A DNA stretch of 5,752 bases from an uncultured Eubacteriales bacterium (GTDB lineage: Bacteria > Bacillota > Clostridia > TANB77 > CAG-508): positions 1-5,752 of the forward strand of contig CACWHO010000039.1 in NCBI GenBank assembly GCA_902760765.1. Direction: 5' to 3'. Below the pieces are notes generated by a model. The model worked only from the letters and a program-made list of their open reading frames with translations, searched no databases and was not told the DNA's origin. Position numbers and translations under genes: made by a program. Shown here in pieces: positions 1 to 5,394 of the stretch (within the stretch, counting starts at the first letter, position 1; every line of letters starts with the position of its first letter).

Positions 1-1
1 T

Positions 2-367
2 TTGGCATATCAAATTAAAGAAAATGGCTTAGTTTGTAGTACAATAGATTGTAAAAATGATAATTGCTATTTTGCTCTTTATGAATTTAAAAATGGGAGT
101 TACATAGAAGTTGAATCTCCTTGTGCTAAAAGTAAACAAGAAGTTTTAAATTTGCTTAATGAAAAATATGCAGATAAAAAAATGATATTTGTTGGAAATG
201 GTATTCCAGAAAAATCAAGTGATTTTTATTTAGATATTTATAATCTTGGAATTGCAGGATTTAAAAAGTTTGTAAAGAATAATAACAAAGGTGAAGAAAT
301 TTTGCCACTATATTTAAGAAAACCACAAGCACAGAGACAACTAGAACAAAAGCAAACTTTAAAATAA
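2..367 (+). CDS. tsaB: TsaB, tRNA threonylcarbamoyladenosine synthesis protein, C-terminal half (5' end off window)
   Basis: TsaB is the inactive TsaD paralogue that forms the TsaB-TsaD core of the bacterial t6A37 tRNA modification machinery, working with TsaE and TsaC in the cytoplasm. The visible 121 codons match the family's second half. They begin with the end of the conserved 'sLe-LAy' stretch, followed by the iDa-r..vY.alYe-type segment (residues 15-27 of the fragment, here IDCKND then YFALYE). A GNG turn follows at 65-67, and the typical C-terminal LPLYLRKPQAQ is at 101-111. The usual protein is about 230 residues, so roughly half lies upstream. The TTG at position 2 is an internal leucine codon, not a start. 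The C-terminal tail is rich in Gln and Lys. The gene sits 64 bases before rimI on the same strand, the familiar tsaB-rimI order; tsaD does not follow here. The family call rests on motif recall without an alignment. Confidence 0.85.
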   Translation: MAYQIKENGLVCSTIDCKNDNCYFALYEFKNGSYIEVESPCAKSKQEVLNLLNEKYADKKMIFVGNGIPEKSSDFYLDIYNLGIAGFKKFVKNNNKGEEILPLYLRKPQAQRQLEQKQTLK

Positions 368-431
368 TATCTTTGGTTTATAGGCAAATCCAACTTAAAA
401 ACCTAAATTTTTAAATAAGGATTTAAATTAA

Positions 432-872
432 ATGAGTATTCATATTAAAGAAATGACTATTACAGATTTAGAAGAAATTAAAGATATTTTATATTCTGAT
501 TTTGATGATTTTTGGACATATAGTATTCTAAAAGAAGAAATTGAATCTAAAAATTCTTATTTTGTTGTTGGCAAAAATGATTCAAATGAGATTGTTGGAT
601 TTGCAGGAATTAAAGTCATTATTGATGAAGCTGATATTATGAATATTGTAACAAGAAGAGATTTTAGACAAATGGGTGTTGCATCTAGCCTACTTGAATA
701 TTTAATTGATTATGCTAAATCTATTAATCTAAAAAAAATAACTCTTGAAGTAAATGAAAATAATTTATCTGCAATTCATTTATATGATAAATTTAATTTT
801 GATAATATTGGTATTAGAAAAAAATATTATAATGGCGAAAGTGATGCTTTTATCATGAGTAAAAATTTATAA
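432..872 (+). CDS. rimI: RimI, ribosomal protein S18 alanine N-acetyltransferase (GNAT family)
   Basis: RimI transfers an acetyl group from acetyl-CoA to the N-terminal alanine of ribosomal protein S18. The 146 residues form a single GNAT domain of normal RimI length. The acetyl-CoA pyrophosphate loop is RQMGVA (79-84, the RxxGxG/A motif A). The next strand is LEVNENN (105-111), whose Glu106 aligns with the proposed general base of E. coli RimI (Glu103). Tyr118 in 'IHLYDKFNF' (115-123) aligns with the proposed acid Tyr115. The end, KYYNGESDAFIM (131-142), is the RimI-type C-terminus. The usual GF after the LY helix is NF here. The ATG at 432 is preceded by AAGGA at 417-421 with 10-base spacing. 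Its place after tsaB supports RimI over other GNATs; the two are probably co-transcribed. A hairpin terminator follows. Confidence 0.9.
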   Translation: MSIHIKEMTITDLEEIKDILYSDFDDFWTYSILKEEIESKNSYFVVGKNDSNEIVGFAGIKVIIDEADIMNIVTRRDFRQMGVASSLLEYLIDYAKSINLKKITLEVNENNLSAIHLYDKFNFDNIGIRKKYYNGESDAFIMSKNL

Positions 873-939
873 ATTTATTTTAAGCTCTAAGTCTTGTGAT
901 TTATGGTTTAAAATCGAAAAGTGAAAGATTCGAAGCAAA

Positions 940-982
940 GGACTCTAAATCTATATATGTGATTTAGAGTCCAAAATTTTTT
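940..982 (+). terminator. Rho-independent terminator after rimI (possibly bidirectional)
   Basis: A perfect 12-bp stem (940-951 with 961-972) closes a 9-base AT loop. On the plus strand it is followed by four A and then six T (977-982). It lies 67 bases after the rimI stop and directly abuts the stop codon of the convergent ylmH (981-983), so the T tract and that stop codon overlap. On the minus strand the stem is followed by TTTGCTT, a weaker U tract, so it may also end ylmH transcription. The stem is clear in the sequence; use in both directions is inferred. Confidence 0.8.
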
Positions 983-1784
983 ATATGAATTTTTCTATTT
1001 TTACAATAGTTCTTCCACTTCTTGTGGTTCCAGAAAATTCTTTTACAACAAATCTACCTTTTCCTCTAATTGTAATATTATCTCCAACTTTTACCGATTT
1101 TGAAGCTTTTGTTTCATTTTCTCCATTTATAAAAACTCTCTCACTATCAATAATCTGAACTGCTTTACTTCTTGAAGTTTTAGCTAAATCAGATATAAAA
1201 TTATCAAGTCTTAATGATGGTACAATAATGCTTAATCCTTCAACTTTTAATTCTTGTTTTCTTAATTCATTAATTAATAGTACTTCAATTTGTGCATTTT
1301 GAAATCTTGTGAGCAAGCCAAGTTCATTTTTTAAAATTTCTGCTGTTTCATTTTTTACAATAATATCTGCACCATCTTCAAAAACAAGAATATCTCCAAT
1401 CTTTTCTCTTTTTAATCCAAGTTTTATTATCCCACCTAAATAATTTCTATGATTATATAGTCCTTTATCTTCCTCTGGTAATGTTATTCTTATAATATTC
1501 ATAATTTTGGAATAATTTTTTCTAACCATATCTAAATTATACTTTTCTGGAATAATTATAAGTACATTTCTTTCGGCGTTTTCAAAACCACCATATAAAA
1601 TATAATTTGAAAATTCTAGTTTATTCATTAAATTTCTAACAATTGAAATTTGATACATATCAAGAAAATCGGTATATTCTAATTTTTCTCTTGTTTTTGA
1701 AAATTCAATTTTTTCTAAAATTTGAGATACTAATATTTTGTCTTCTTGTTTTCTATAATTTGATAAAATCTGTTGTTTATCCAT
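981..1784 (-). CDS. ylmH: YlmH-family S4-domain RNA-binding protein (RqcP2-like)
   Basis: The protein has 267 residues, the usual YlmH length. The N-terminal part is the YlmH-specific region, including the conserved block YLGGIIKLGLKREKIGDI (115-132), which matches the family's 'D.LG.llglGi.R.kiGDI' signature. The C-terminal part from about residue 190 is an S4 domain (LRLDNFISDLAKTSRSKAVQ at 191-210, then VFINGE at 217-222), followed by a basic KGRF and RSGR tail. YlmH of Bacillus subtilis binds ribosomal RNA and has been linked to ribosome-associated quality control, where it acts like RqcP on stalled 50S peptidyl-tRNA complexes. The ATG has a strong AAAGGAA site at 1791-1797 with 6-base spacing. 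In many Bacillota ylmH sits with sepF, ylmG and divIVA; here it follows dxs instead, after a 158-base gap containing a palindrome. The TlyA alternative is rejected because TlyA has its S4 domain at the N-terminus. Confidence 0.85.
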   Translation of the reverse strand: MDKQQILSNYRKQEDKILVSQILEKIEFSKTREKLEYTDFLDMYQISIVRNLMNKLEFSNYILYGGFENAERNVLIIIPEKYNLDMVRKNYSKIMNIIRITLPEEDKGLYNHRNYLGGIIKLGLKREKIGDILVFEDGADIIVKNETAEILKNELGLLTRFQNAQIEVLLINELRKQELKVEGLSIIVPSLRLDNFISDLAKTSRSKAVQIIDSERVFINGENETKASKSVKVGDNITIRGKGRFVVKEFSGTTRSGRTIVKIEKFI

Positions 1785-1804
1785 AATAATTTCCTTTCGA
1801 TCTA

Positions 1805-1833
1805 ATTTTATTTATTATTACTTTATTAGTAAA
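1805..1833 (-). promoter_or_regulatory. Candidate sigma-A promoter for ylmH
   Basis: On the minus strand, a TTTACT -35 box (1828-1833, four of six consensus bases) and a TAAAAT -10 box (1805-1810, five of six) are separated by exactly 17 bases. Transcription would begin near 1798, giving a very short leader carrying the AAAGGAA ribosome site. The -35 box overlaps the outer arm of the 1825-1936 palindrome. In DNA this AT-rich, such matches arise by chance, so the call is tentative. Confidence 0.35.
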
Positions 1834-1936
1834 AAAATGAAATATTTTAATTTTTGTTCAAATAATGCTTCGGGTTATTCCTACCGCTACGCTTTGCCTT
1901 GAACTTAAAAATTAAAATATTTCATTTTTTATTAAT
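1825..1936. repeat. Long near-perfect palindrome with GC-rich loop between dxs and ylmH
   Basis: A perfect 24-bp AT-only arm (one G) pairs 1832-1855 with 1907-1930. The stem continues inward as GTTCAA/TTGAAC (1856-1861 with 1899-1904) past a 2-base bulge at 1905-1906. It extends outward, with one bulged A and one G-T wobble, through 1825-1830 with 1931-1936. The 37-base loop (1862-1898) holds 18 G or C, far richer than its surroundings, and contains the near-duplicate hexamers CTACCG and CTACGC (1881-1892). The element begins 6 bases after the dxs stop. T runs end the stem on both strands, so it could serve as a bidirectional terminator. The length and the distinct loop resemble a MITE-like element or a structured RNA more than an ordinary terminator. 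No reading frame of note lies inside. Confidence 0.85.
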
Positions 1937-1942
1937 ATATTA

Positions 1943-3721
1943 TTAATCTAAAAATTCATCATCATAAGCAATTTTTTTGAATTTAATATTTTGCAAATTA
2001 TTTTCAACAATTAATTCTTCAACTGCAGTCCCAAGTCCATTTATTTTTGTCCCATCTTCAATTGTTATAACATTTTTTGTTTTTAATATTGATTCTTTTA
2101 TTTGATTTTCATCTAGTGGCTTTAAAAATCTAGCATTTATAACTTCTGCTTCTTTTCCTTGTTTTTTATAATCCTCTGCCATTTTCATAGCATCTGCAAC
2201 CTTTTTCCCAATTGCAATTATACTTATATCTTTTCCATCTTTTAATTTTTCTGCCTTACCTAATTCAATTTCTTGGCATTTATTAAATTTGATATCTTTA
2301 TCTTCTCCACCTCTTGGATATCTTATTACAATTGGTTTCTTTAAACTAACAGCAAATTCCATCATTTTTTCTAATTCTGTAAAGTCTTTTGGAGCCATAA
2401 TAACTAAATTTGGAATAATTCTAAAAAATGCCATATCAAAGACTCCATGATGAGTCATTCCATCTGCCCCTACTTTGCCTGCTCTATCAACACACATAAT
2501 TACATGCAAATTTTGCATAGCAATATCATGAATTACTTGGTCATATCCCCTTTGATAAAATGAAGAATATATTGGAACAAATGGTATCATTCCATCTATT
2601 GCCATACCTGCAGCCATTGTTAGTGCATGTTGTTCTGCAATTCCAACATCAAAAAATCTATCAGGAAATTCTTTTTGAAATTCTCCAAGACCTGTTCCAT
2701 CTTTCATTGCAGCTGTTATAGCAACAATCTTTTTATCATTTTTTGCTAGTTTAATTAATTCATTTCCAAAAATTTTAGAATAATCTGCCTCTTTTTTTAC
2801 TATTGGTTCACCAGTTTCTAAATTAAATGCTGGCGTTGAGTGAAATTTATCAGGATTTTCTTCTGCAAATTTATATCCTTTTCCCTTTTTGGTTAATACA
2901 TGCACAAGTGCAGGTCCTTCTACTGCTTTACTTAATTTTAAAATATTTTCAAGTTGTTCAATATTATGTCCATCAACAGGTCCAAGATATGTAAAACCTA
3001 TGTCTTCAAAATACATTTTAGGAATTATTGCTTGTTTTATAATATTTTTAGTTTTTTGTGCTTTTCTTATAATAAAGTTTCCAACATATGGTATTTTTCC
3101 AAAAAACTTCTTTATATTTCCATTTGATTTTCTATATAATTTTTTTGTTCTTAATTTTCCTAAAAATAAATTTAATCCACCTACACTTGGTGAAATACTC
3201 ATTTCATTATCATTTAAAATTACAATTATTTTTGCTCTACTACAACCTGCATCATTTAAAGCCTCTTGTGCCATTCCTCCTGTTAATGCACCATCTCCAA
3301 TTACAGCTACAATTTGATTATCTTCTCCTTTTAAGTCTCTTGCTCTTGCCATGCCAAGCGCTGCTGAAATTGATGTACTACTATGTCCTGTATTAAAGCA
3401 ATCATATTCAGATTCCTTTGTTTTTGGAAATCCAGAAATACCACCTTTTTGCCTGATTGTTTTAAATTTTTCTTTTCTTCCTGTCAAAATTTTATGTGCG
3501 TATGATTGATGCCCAACATCCCAAATTATTTTGTCTTTTGGTGTATCAAAAACAGAGTGTAGTGCTATTGTAAGTTCCACCACACCCAAACTTGATGCTA
3601 AATGTCCTCCATTTTTTGATATTACATCTAATATATATTTTCTTATATCTTTTGCTAAAATATTTTTTTCTTCATAATTAATTTTTTTTAAATCCTCTGG
3701 TGAATTGATTTTTTCTAACAT
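1943..3721 (-). CDS. dxs: DXS, 1-deoxy-D-xylulose-5-phosphate synthase
   Basis: DXS joins pyruvate and glyceraldehyde 3-phosphate, using thiamine diphosphate (ThDP), to make DXP, the entry step of the MEP isoprenoid pathway. Numbering from the preferred start (592 residues), the N-terminal ThDP domain shows GGH (38-40), GHSSTSISA (112-120), and the Mg-ThDP motif GDGALTGG (142-149) with LNDNEMSIS (169-177). The pyrimidine domain shows GIAEQHA with catalytic Glu363, FYQRGYDQ with Arg391, DRAGKVGADGMTHHG (412-426), and YPRG with Arg470. The transketolase C-terminal domain includes ARFLKPLDENQI (530-541) and ITIEDG. Key residues are all present, so the enzyme should be active. It ends at YDDEFLD, where most DXS proteins continue about 25-30 residues past the PDxFIxHG-like site. 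The ATG at 3721 is preferred because GGAG (3731-3734) lies 9 bases before it; an upstream ATG at 3736 would add five residues but has no ribosome site. Confidence 0.95.
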   Translation of the reverse strand: MLEKINSPEDLKKINYEEKNILAKDIRKYILDVISKNGGHLASSLGVVELTIALHSVFDTPKDKIIWDVGHQSYAHKILTGRKEKFKTIRQKGGISGFPKTKESEYDCFNTGHSSTSISAALGMARARDLKGEDNQIVAVIGDGALTGGMAQEALNDAGCSRAKIIVILNDNEMSISPSVGGLNLFLGKLRTKKLYRKSNGNIKKFFGKIPYVGNFIIRKAQKTKNIIKQAIIPKMYFEDIGFTYLGPVDGHNIEQLENILKLSKAVEGPALVHVLTKKGKGYKFAEENPDKFHSTPAFNLETGEPIVKKEADYSKIFGNELIKLAKNDKKIVAITAAMKDGTGLGEFQKEFPDRFFDVGIAEQHALTMAAGMAIDGMIPFVPIYSSFYQRGYDQVIHDIAMQNLHVIMCVDRAGKVGADGMTHHGVFDMAFFRIIPNLVIMAPKDFTELEKMMEFAVSLKKPIVIRYPRGGEDKDIKFNKCQEIELGKAEKLKDGKDISIIAIGKKVADAMKMAEDYKKQGKEAEVINARFLKPLDENQIKESILKTKNVITIEDGTKINGLGTAVEELIVENNLQNIKFKKIAYDDEFLD

Positions 3722-3730
3722 TTTTAACTT

Positions 3731-3734
3731 CTCC
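3731..3734 (-). promoter_or_regulatory. Ribosome binding site that decides the dxs start
   Basis: On the minus strand GGAG is followed by a 9-base spacer and the ATG at 3721. The in-frame ATG at 3736 has only AT-rich sequence before it, and this GGAG lies inside its own second and third codons. The shorter start yields MLEKINSPEDLK, which resembles typical DXS N-termini. Confidence 0.65.
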
Positions 3735-3762
3735 ATTTGTCATAATAAATATATGCTATGAT

Positions 3763-3791
3763 ATTTTACCACATTTTTTATTATTTTTCTA
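3763..3791 (-). promoter_or_regulatory. Candidate extended -10 promoter for dxs
   Basis: Reading the minus strand, TAAAAT (3763-3768) is preceded by TGG, an extended -10 element. A TAGAAA -35-like box (3786-3791, four of six) sits 17 bases upstream. The start would fall near 3756, giving a leader of about 35 bases to the preferred ATG. The -35 box touches the left arm of the 3789-3821 dyad. The assignment is by consensus match only. Confidence 0.4.
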
Positions 3792-3821
3792 CATTTATTA
3801 TTGTTTTTTTTATAAATGTAG
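3789..3821. repeat. 10-bp inverted repeat in the divergent dxs/VWA promoter region
   Basis: CTACATTTAT (3789-3798) is perfectly repeated in inverse as ATAAATGTAG (3812-3821) around 13 T-rich bases. An outer pair, TTTTAC (3764-3769) and GTAAAA (3823-3828), keeps the same orientation. The dyad lies between the candidate promoters of the two divergent genes, where a repressor operator would be placed. It could equally be chance in AT-rich DNA, or a hairpin in a transcript. No regulator gene is in the window. Confidence 0.5.
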
Positions 3822-3838
3822 TGTAAAATGTTTATAAT
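3801..3838 (+). promoter_or_regulatory. Candidate promoter(s) for the VWA surface protein gene
   Basis: Two overlapping options exist. A perfect TATAAT at 3833-3838 has a weak TTATAA box (3810-3815) at 17-base spacing. TAAAAT at 3824-3829 has TTGTTT (3801-3806), also at 17 bases. Either gives a short leader before the AGAGGTG ribosome site at 3848-3854. The sequence does not decide between them. Confidence 0.4.
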
Positions 3839-3861
3839 AATTATTAAAGAGGTGTATTCAA

Positions 3862-5274
3862 ATGAAAAATTTAAAACTAAAAGTTACAATAGTGCTATTT
3901 TTATTAGTTGCACTAATTGCAAGTTTATCAATGGCTGCAACAGAAAATTTAACAATGTCTGTTATATCTGAGCCAAAAGCTACAATAAAATTTGGAGATA
4001 ATTCATATGCAGAAAGAACTTTAATTTCAAAAGACTTAGATAAAAAAGAGCTTACATTCCAAATTAAAGTTGTAAATGAAGAAAAAGGAACTAAACCATC
4101 AGGAGAGTTAATGCTTTTAATAGACAATTCAAAAAGTATGGATGAATTAGTAGATGAGACAACAACTAGAAGACAAGCAATTTTATCATCTGCAAATACA
4201 TTAATTACAAACCTATTAAAAGATAATGATAATTTAAAAATTGGTGCGATTAGCTTTTCTTCATCAACAAATGTATCAAAAGAAGGAACATCTGATGATA
4301 CACAGCTAATTTCAGACTTTACAAATGATGGTACAGCATTACAATCTAAAATTAATAATCTTCAAATGACTGGAGAAAGAACAGACTTAGATGCAGGTCT
4401 TCAACTTGCCAAACAATATCTAACAAAAGATGGAGACACAACAGATAAATCACATAAATATCTAATTGTTTTATCTGATGGTATTCCAAATTTAGCAATA
4501 GGCCAAAAAGAATATTTCTCAGATGGAGTAAATGCAACAACAAAGGCTACTTTACAATCCTTAACAAACATTATAGATAATAACAATATTATGATTTTGT
4601 TAACAGGAATTACTAATCCAAATAGCACGCCAGGTTCTATAACAGTTGGTGACCAAACAACAAATTTAACAAATAAAACATATGCAGAAATAATTGAAAC
4701 AATATTTGGAACAACACAAAATCCAACAGTTGGAAAATTCTATTATATTACAGATGATAAAATTAATAACACAATAACAAATCAAATATATAATGATTTA
4801 ATGCCAGTTGCATCTTCATTAAAAGACATAGTTCTATCTGATTACTTTACAGATGAACTTGTAAATAATTTTGATTTTAGCTATGTAAAACAACCAAATT
4901 ATGGAACAATATCTCAAACAATTGATGCTACAACAAAATCAATAACATGGACAATTGGAGAGTTAAAACTTGGAGAAACAGCAATTGTTCAATATAAATT
5001 TAAATTAAAAGATAAATATAGTAGTGATATTTTAAATAAAGTTATTAATACACATAAAAAGATGGAATTAACTTATACAAACTCAGACAATAAAAAAGAT
5101 ACAAAATCAACTACTGAAACACCACAAATAAAACTTGTTAAAGAAATATTACCTGATGCATTACCTGCTACAGGAAGCTCAGTATTTACTGGAATTGCAA
5201 TTGTAGCAATTAGTGTTTTAGTAATATGTGGAATTAGATATTTTATGATAAAAAAAGATTTAGATAATAAATAA
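3862..5274 (+). CDS. Secreted VWA-domain surface protein with LPATG sortase signal
   Basis: This 470-residue protein is probably exported and covalently anchored to the peptidoglycan by a sortase. A signal peptide spans 1-25 or so (Lys-rich start, hydrophobic 8-20, SMA-A or MAA-T cleavage). A von Willebrand A domain spans about 82-315. Its metal site (MIDAS) looks intact: DNSKS at 88-92, Thr174 in GERTD, and Asp206 in LSDG. The flanks look like two halves of a DUF11-like or pilin-type beta domain: ELTFQIKVVN (63-72) before the VWA, then DIVLSDYF (322-329), ITWTIGELKLGETA (361-374) and LTYTN (403-407) after it. LPATG (434-438), a hydrophobic stretch (441-463) and a KKDLDNK tail complete the sorting signal. 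A strong AGAGGTG site (3848-3854) lies 7 bases before the ATG. A role in adhesion or as a pilus tip is inferred from architecture; its ligand is unknown. No sortase or pilin neighbour is visible. Confidence 0.85.
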   Translation: MKNLKLKVTIVLFLLVALIASLSMAATENLTMSVISEPKATIKFGDNSYAERTLISKDLDKKELTFQIKVVNEEKGTKPSGELMLLIDNSKSMDELVDETTTRRQAILSSANTLITNLLKDNDNLKIGAISFSSSTNVSKEGTSDDTQLISDFTNDGTALQSKINNLQMTGERTDLDAGLQLAKQYLTKDGDTTDKSHKYLIVLSDGIPNLAIGQKEYFSDGVNATTKATLQSLTNIIDNNNIMILLTGITNPNSTPGSITVGDQTTNLTNKTYAEIIETIFGTTQNPTVGKFYYITDDKINNTITNQIYNDLMPVASSLKDIVLSDYFTDELVNNFDFSYVKQPNYGTISQTIDATTKSITWTIGELKLGETAIVQYKFKLKDKYSSDILNKVINTHKKMELTYTNSDNKKDTKSTTETPQIKLVKEILPDALPATGSSVFTGIAIVAISVLVICGIRYFMIKKDLDNK

Positions 5275-5285
5275 TAATTATTAGT

Positions 5286-5315
5286 AACACTATAATTTAT
5301 AGTGTTCTTATTTTT
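5286..5315 (+). terminator. Rho-independent terminator after the VWA gene
   Basis: An 8-bp stem (AACACTAT, 5286-5293, with 5299-5306) encloses a 5-base loop and is followed by CTTATTTTT. It begins 11 bases after the stop codon. On the minus strand no T tract follows, so it mainly serves the plus strand. Confidence 0.75.
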
Positions 5316-5346
5316 ATATTTAAAATAAACAATATTATATTTTTGC

Positions 5347-5394
5347 ATTGGCTTAAATTTATAGTAATTATAGTCTTGTAATGCATAAGCCAAT
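5347..5394 (-). repeat. Inverted repeat spanning the uppP stop codon
   Basis: ATTGGCTTA (5347-5355) and TAAGCCAAT (5386-5394) are perfect 9-bp complements about 30 bases apart. One arm lies in the last uppP codons (encoding IGL) and the other lies 13 bases beyond the stop. It could form a 3' hairpin in the uppP transcript, but no T tract follows it on the minus strand, so it is a poor terminator candidate. Confidence 0.45.

Noticed and set aside
2..4. TTG as the start of the first gene
   Set aside because: The encoded LAYQ is mid-protein TsaB sequence, so the true start is upstream of the window.
368..431. Hairpin or attenuator in the tsaB-rimI gap
   Set aside because: Only short imperfect pairing (GGTTT with AAACC) is present, with no U tract. 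The gap looks like a simple intra-operon spacer.
981..1784. TlyA (S4-domain rRNA methyltransferase), the common dxs neighbour of similar length
   Set aside because: The S4 domain is at the C-terminus and the rest carries the YlmH signature block. No SAM-binding methyltransferase motif is seen.
928..1873. Shared heptamer TGCTTCG, on the minus strand at 931-937 and on the plus strand in the palindrome loop (1866-1872)
   Set aside because: The flanking bases differ, and a seven-base match is too short to claim a shared repeat family.
2889..3396. Plus-strand open frames of 100-140 codons
   Set aside because: They lie entirely within dxs on the opposite strand, have no family-like sequence, and read as hydrophobic low-complexity products of antisense AT-rich codons.
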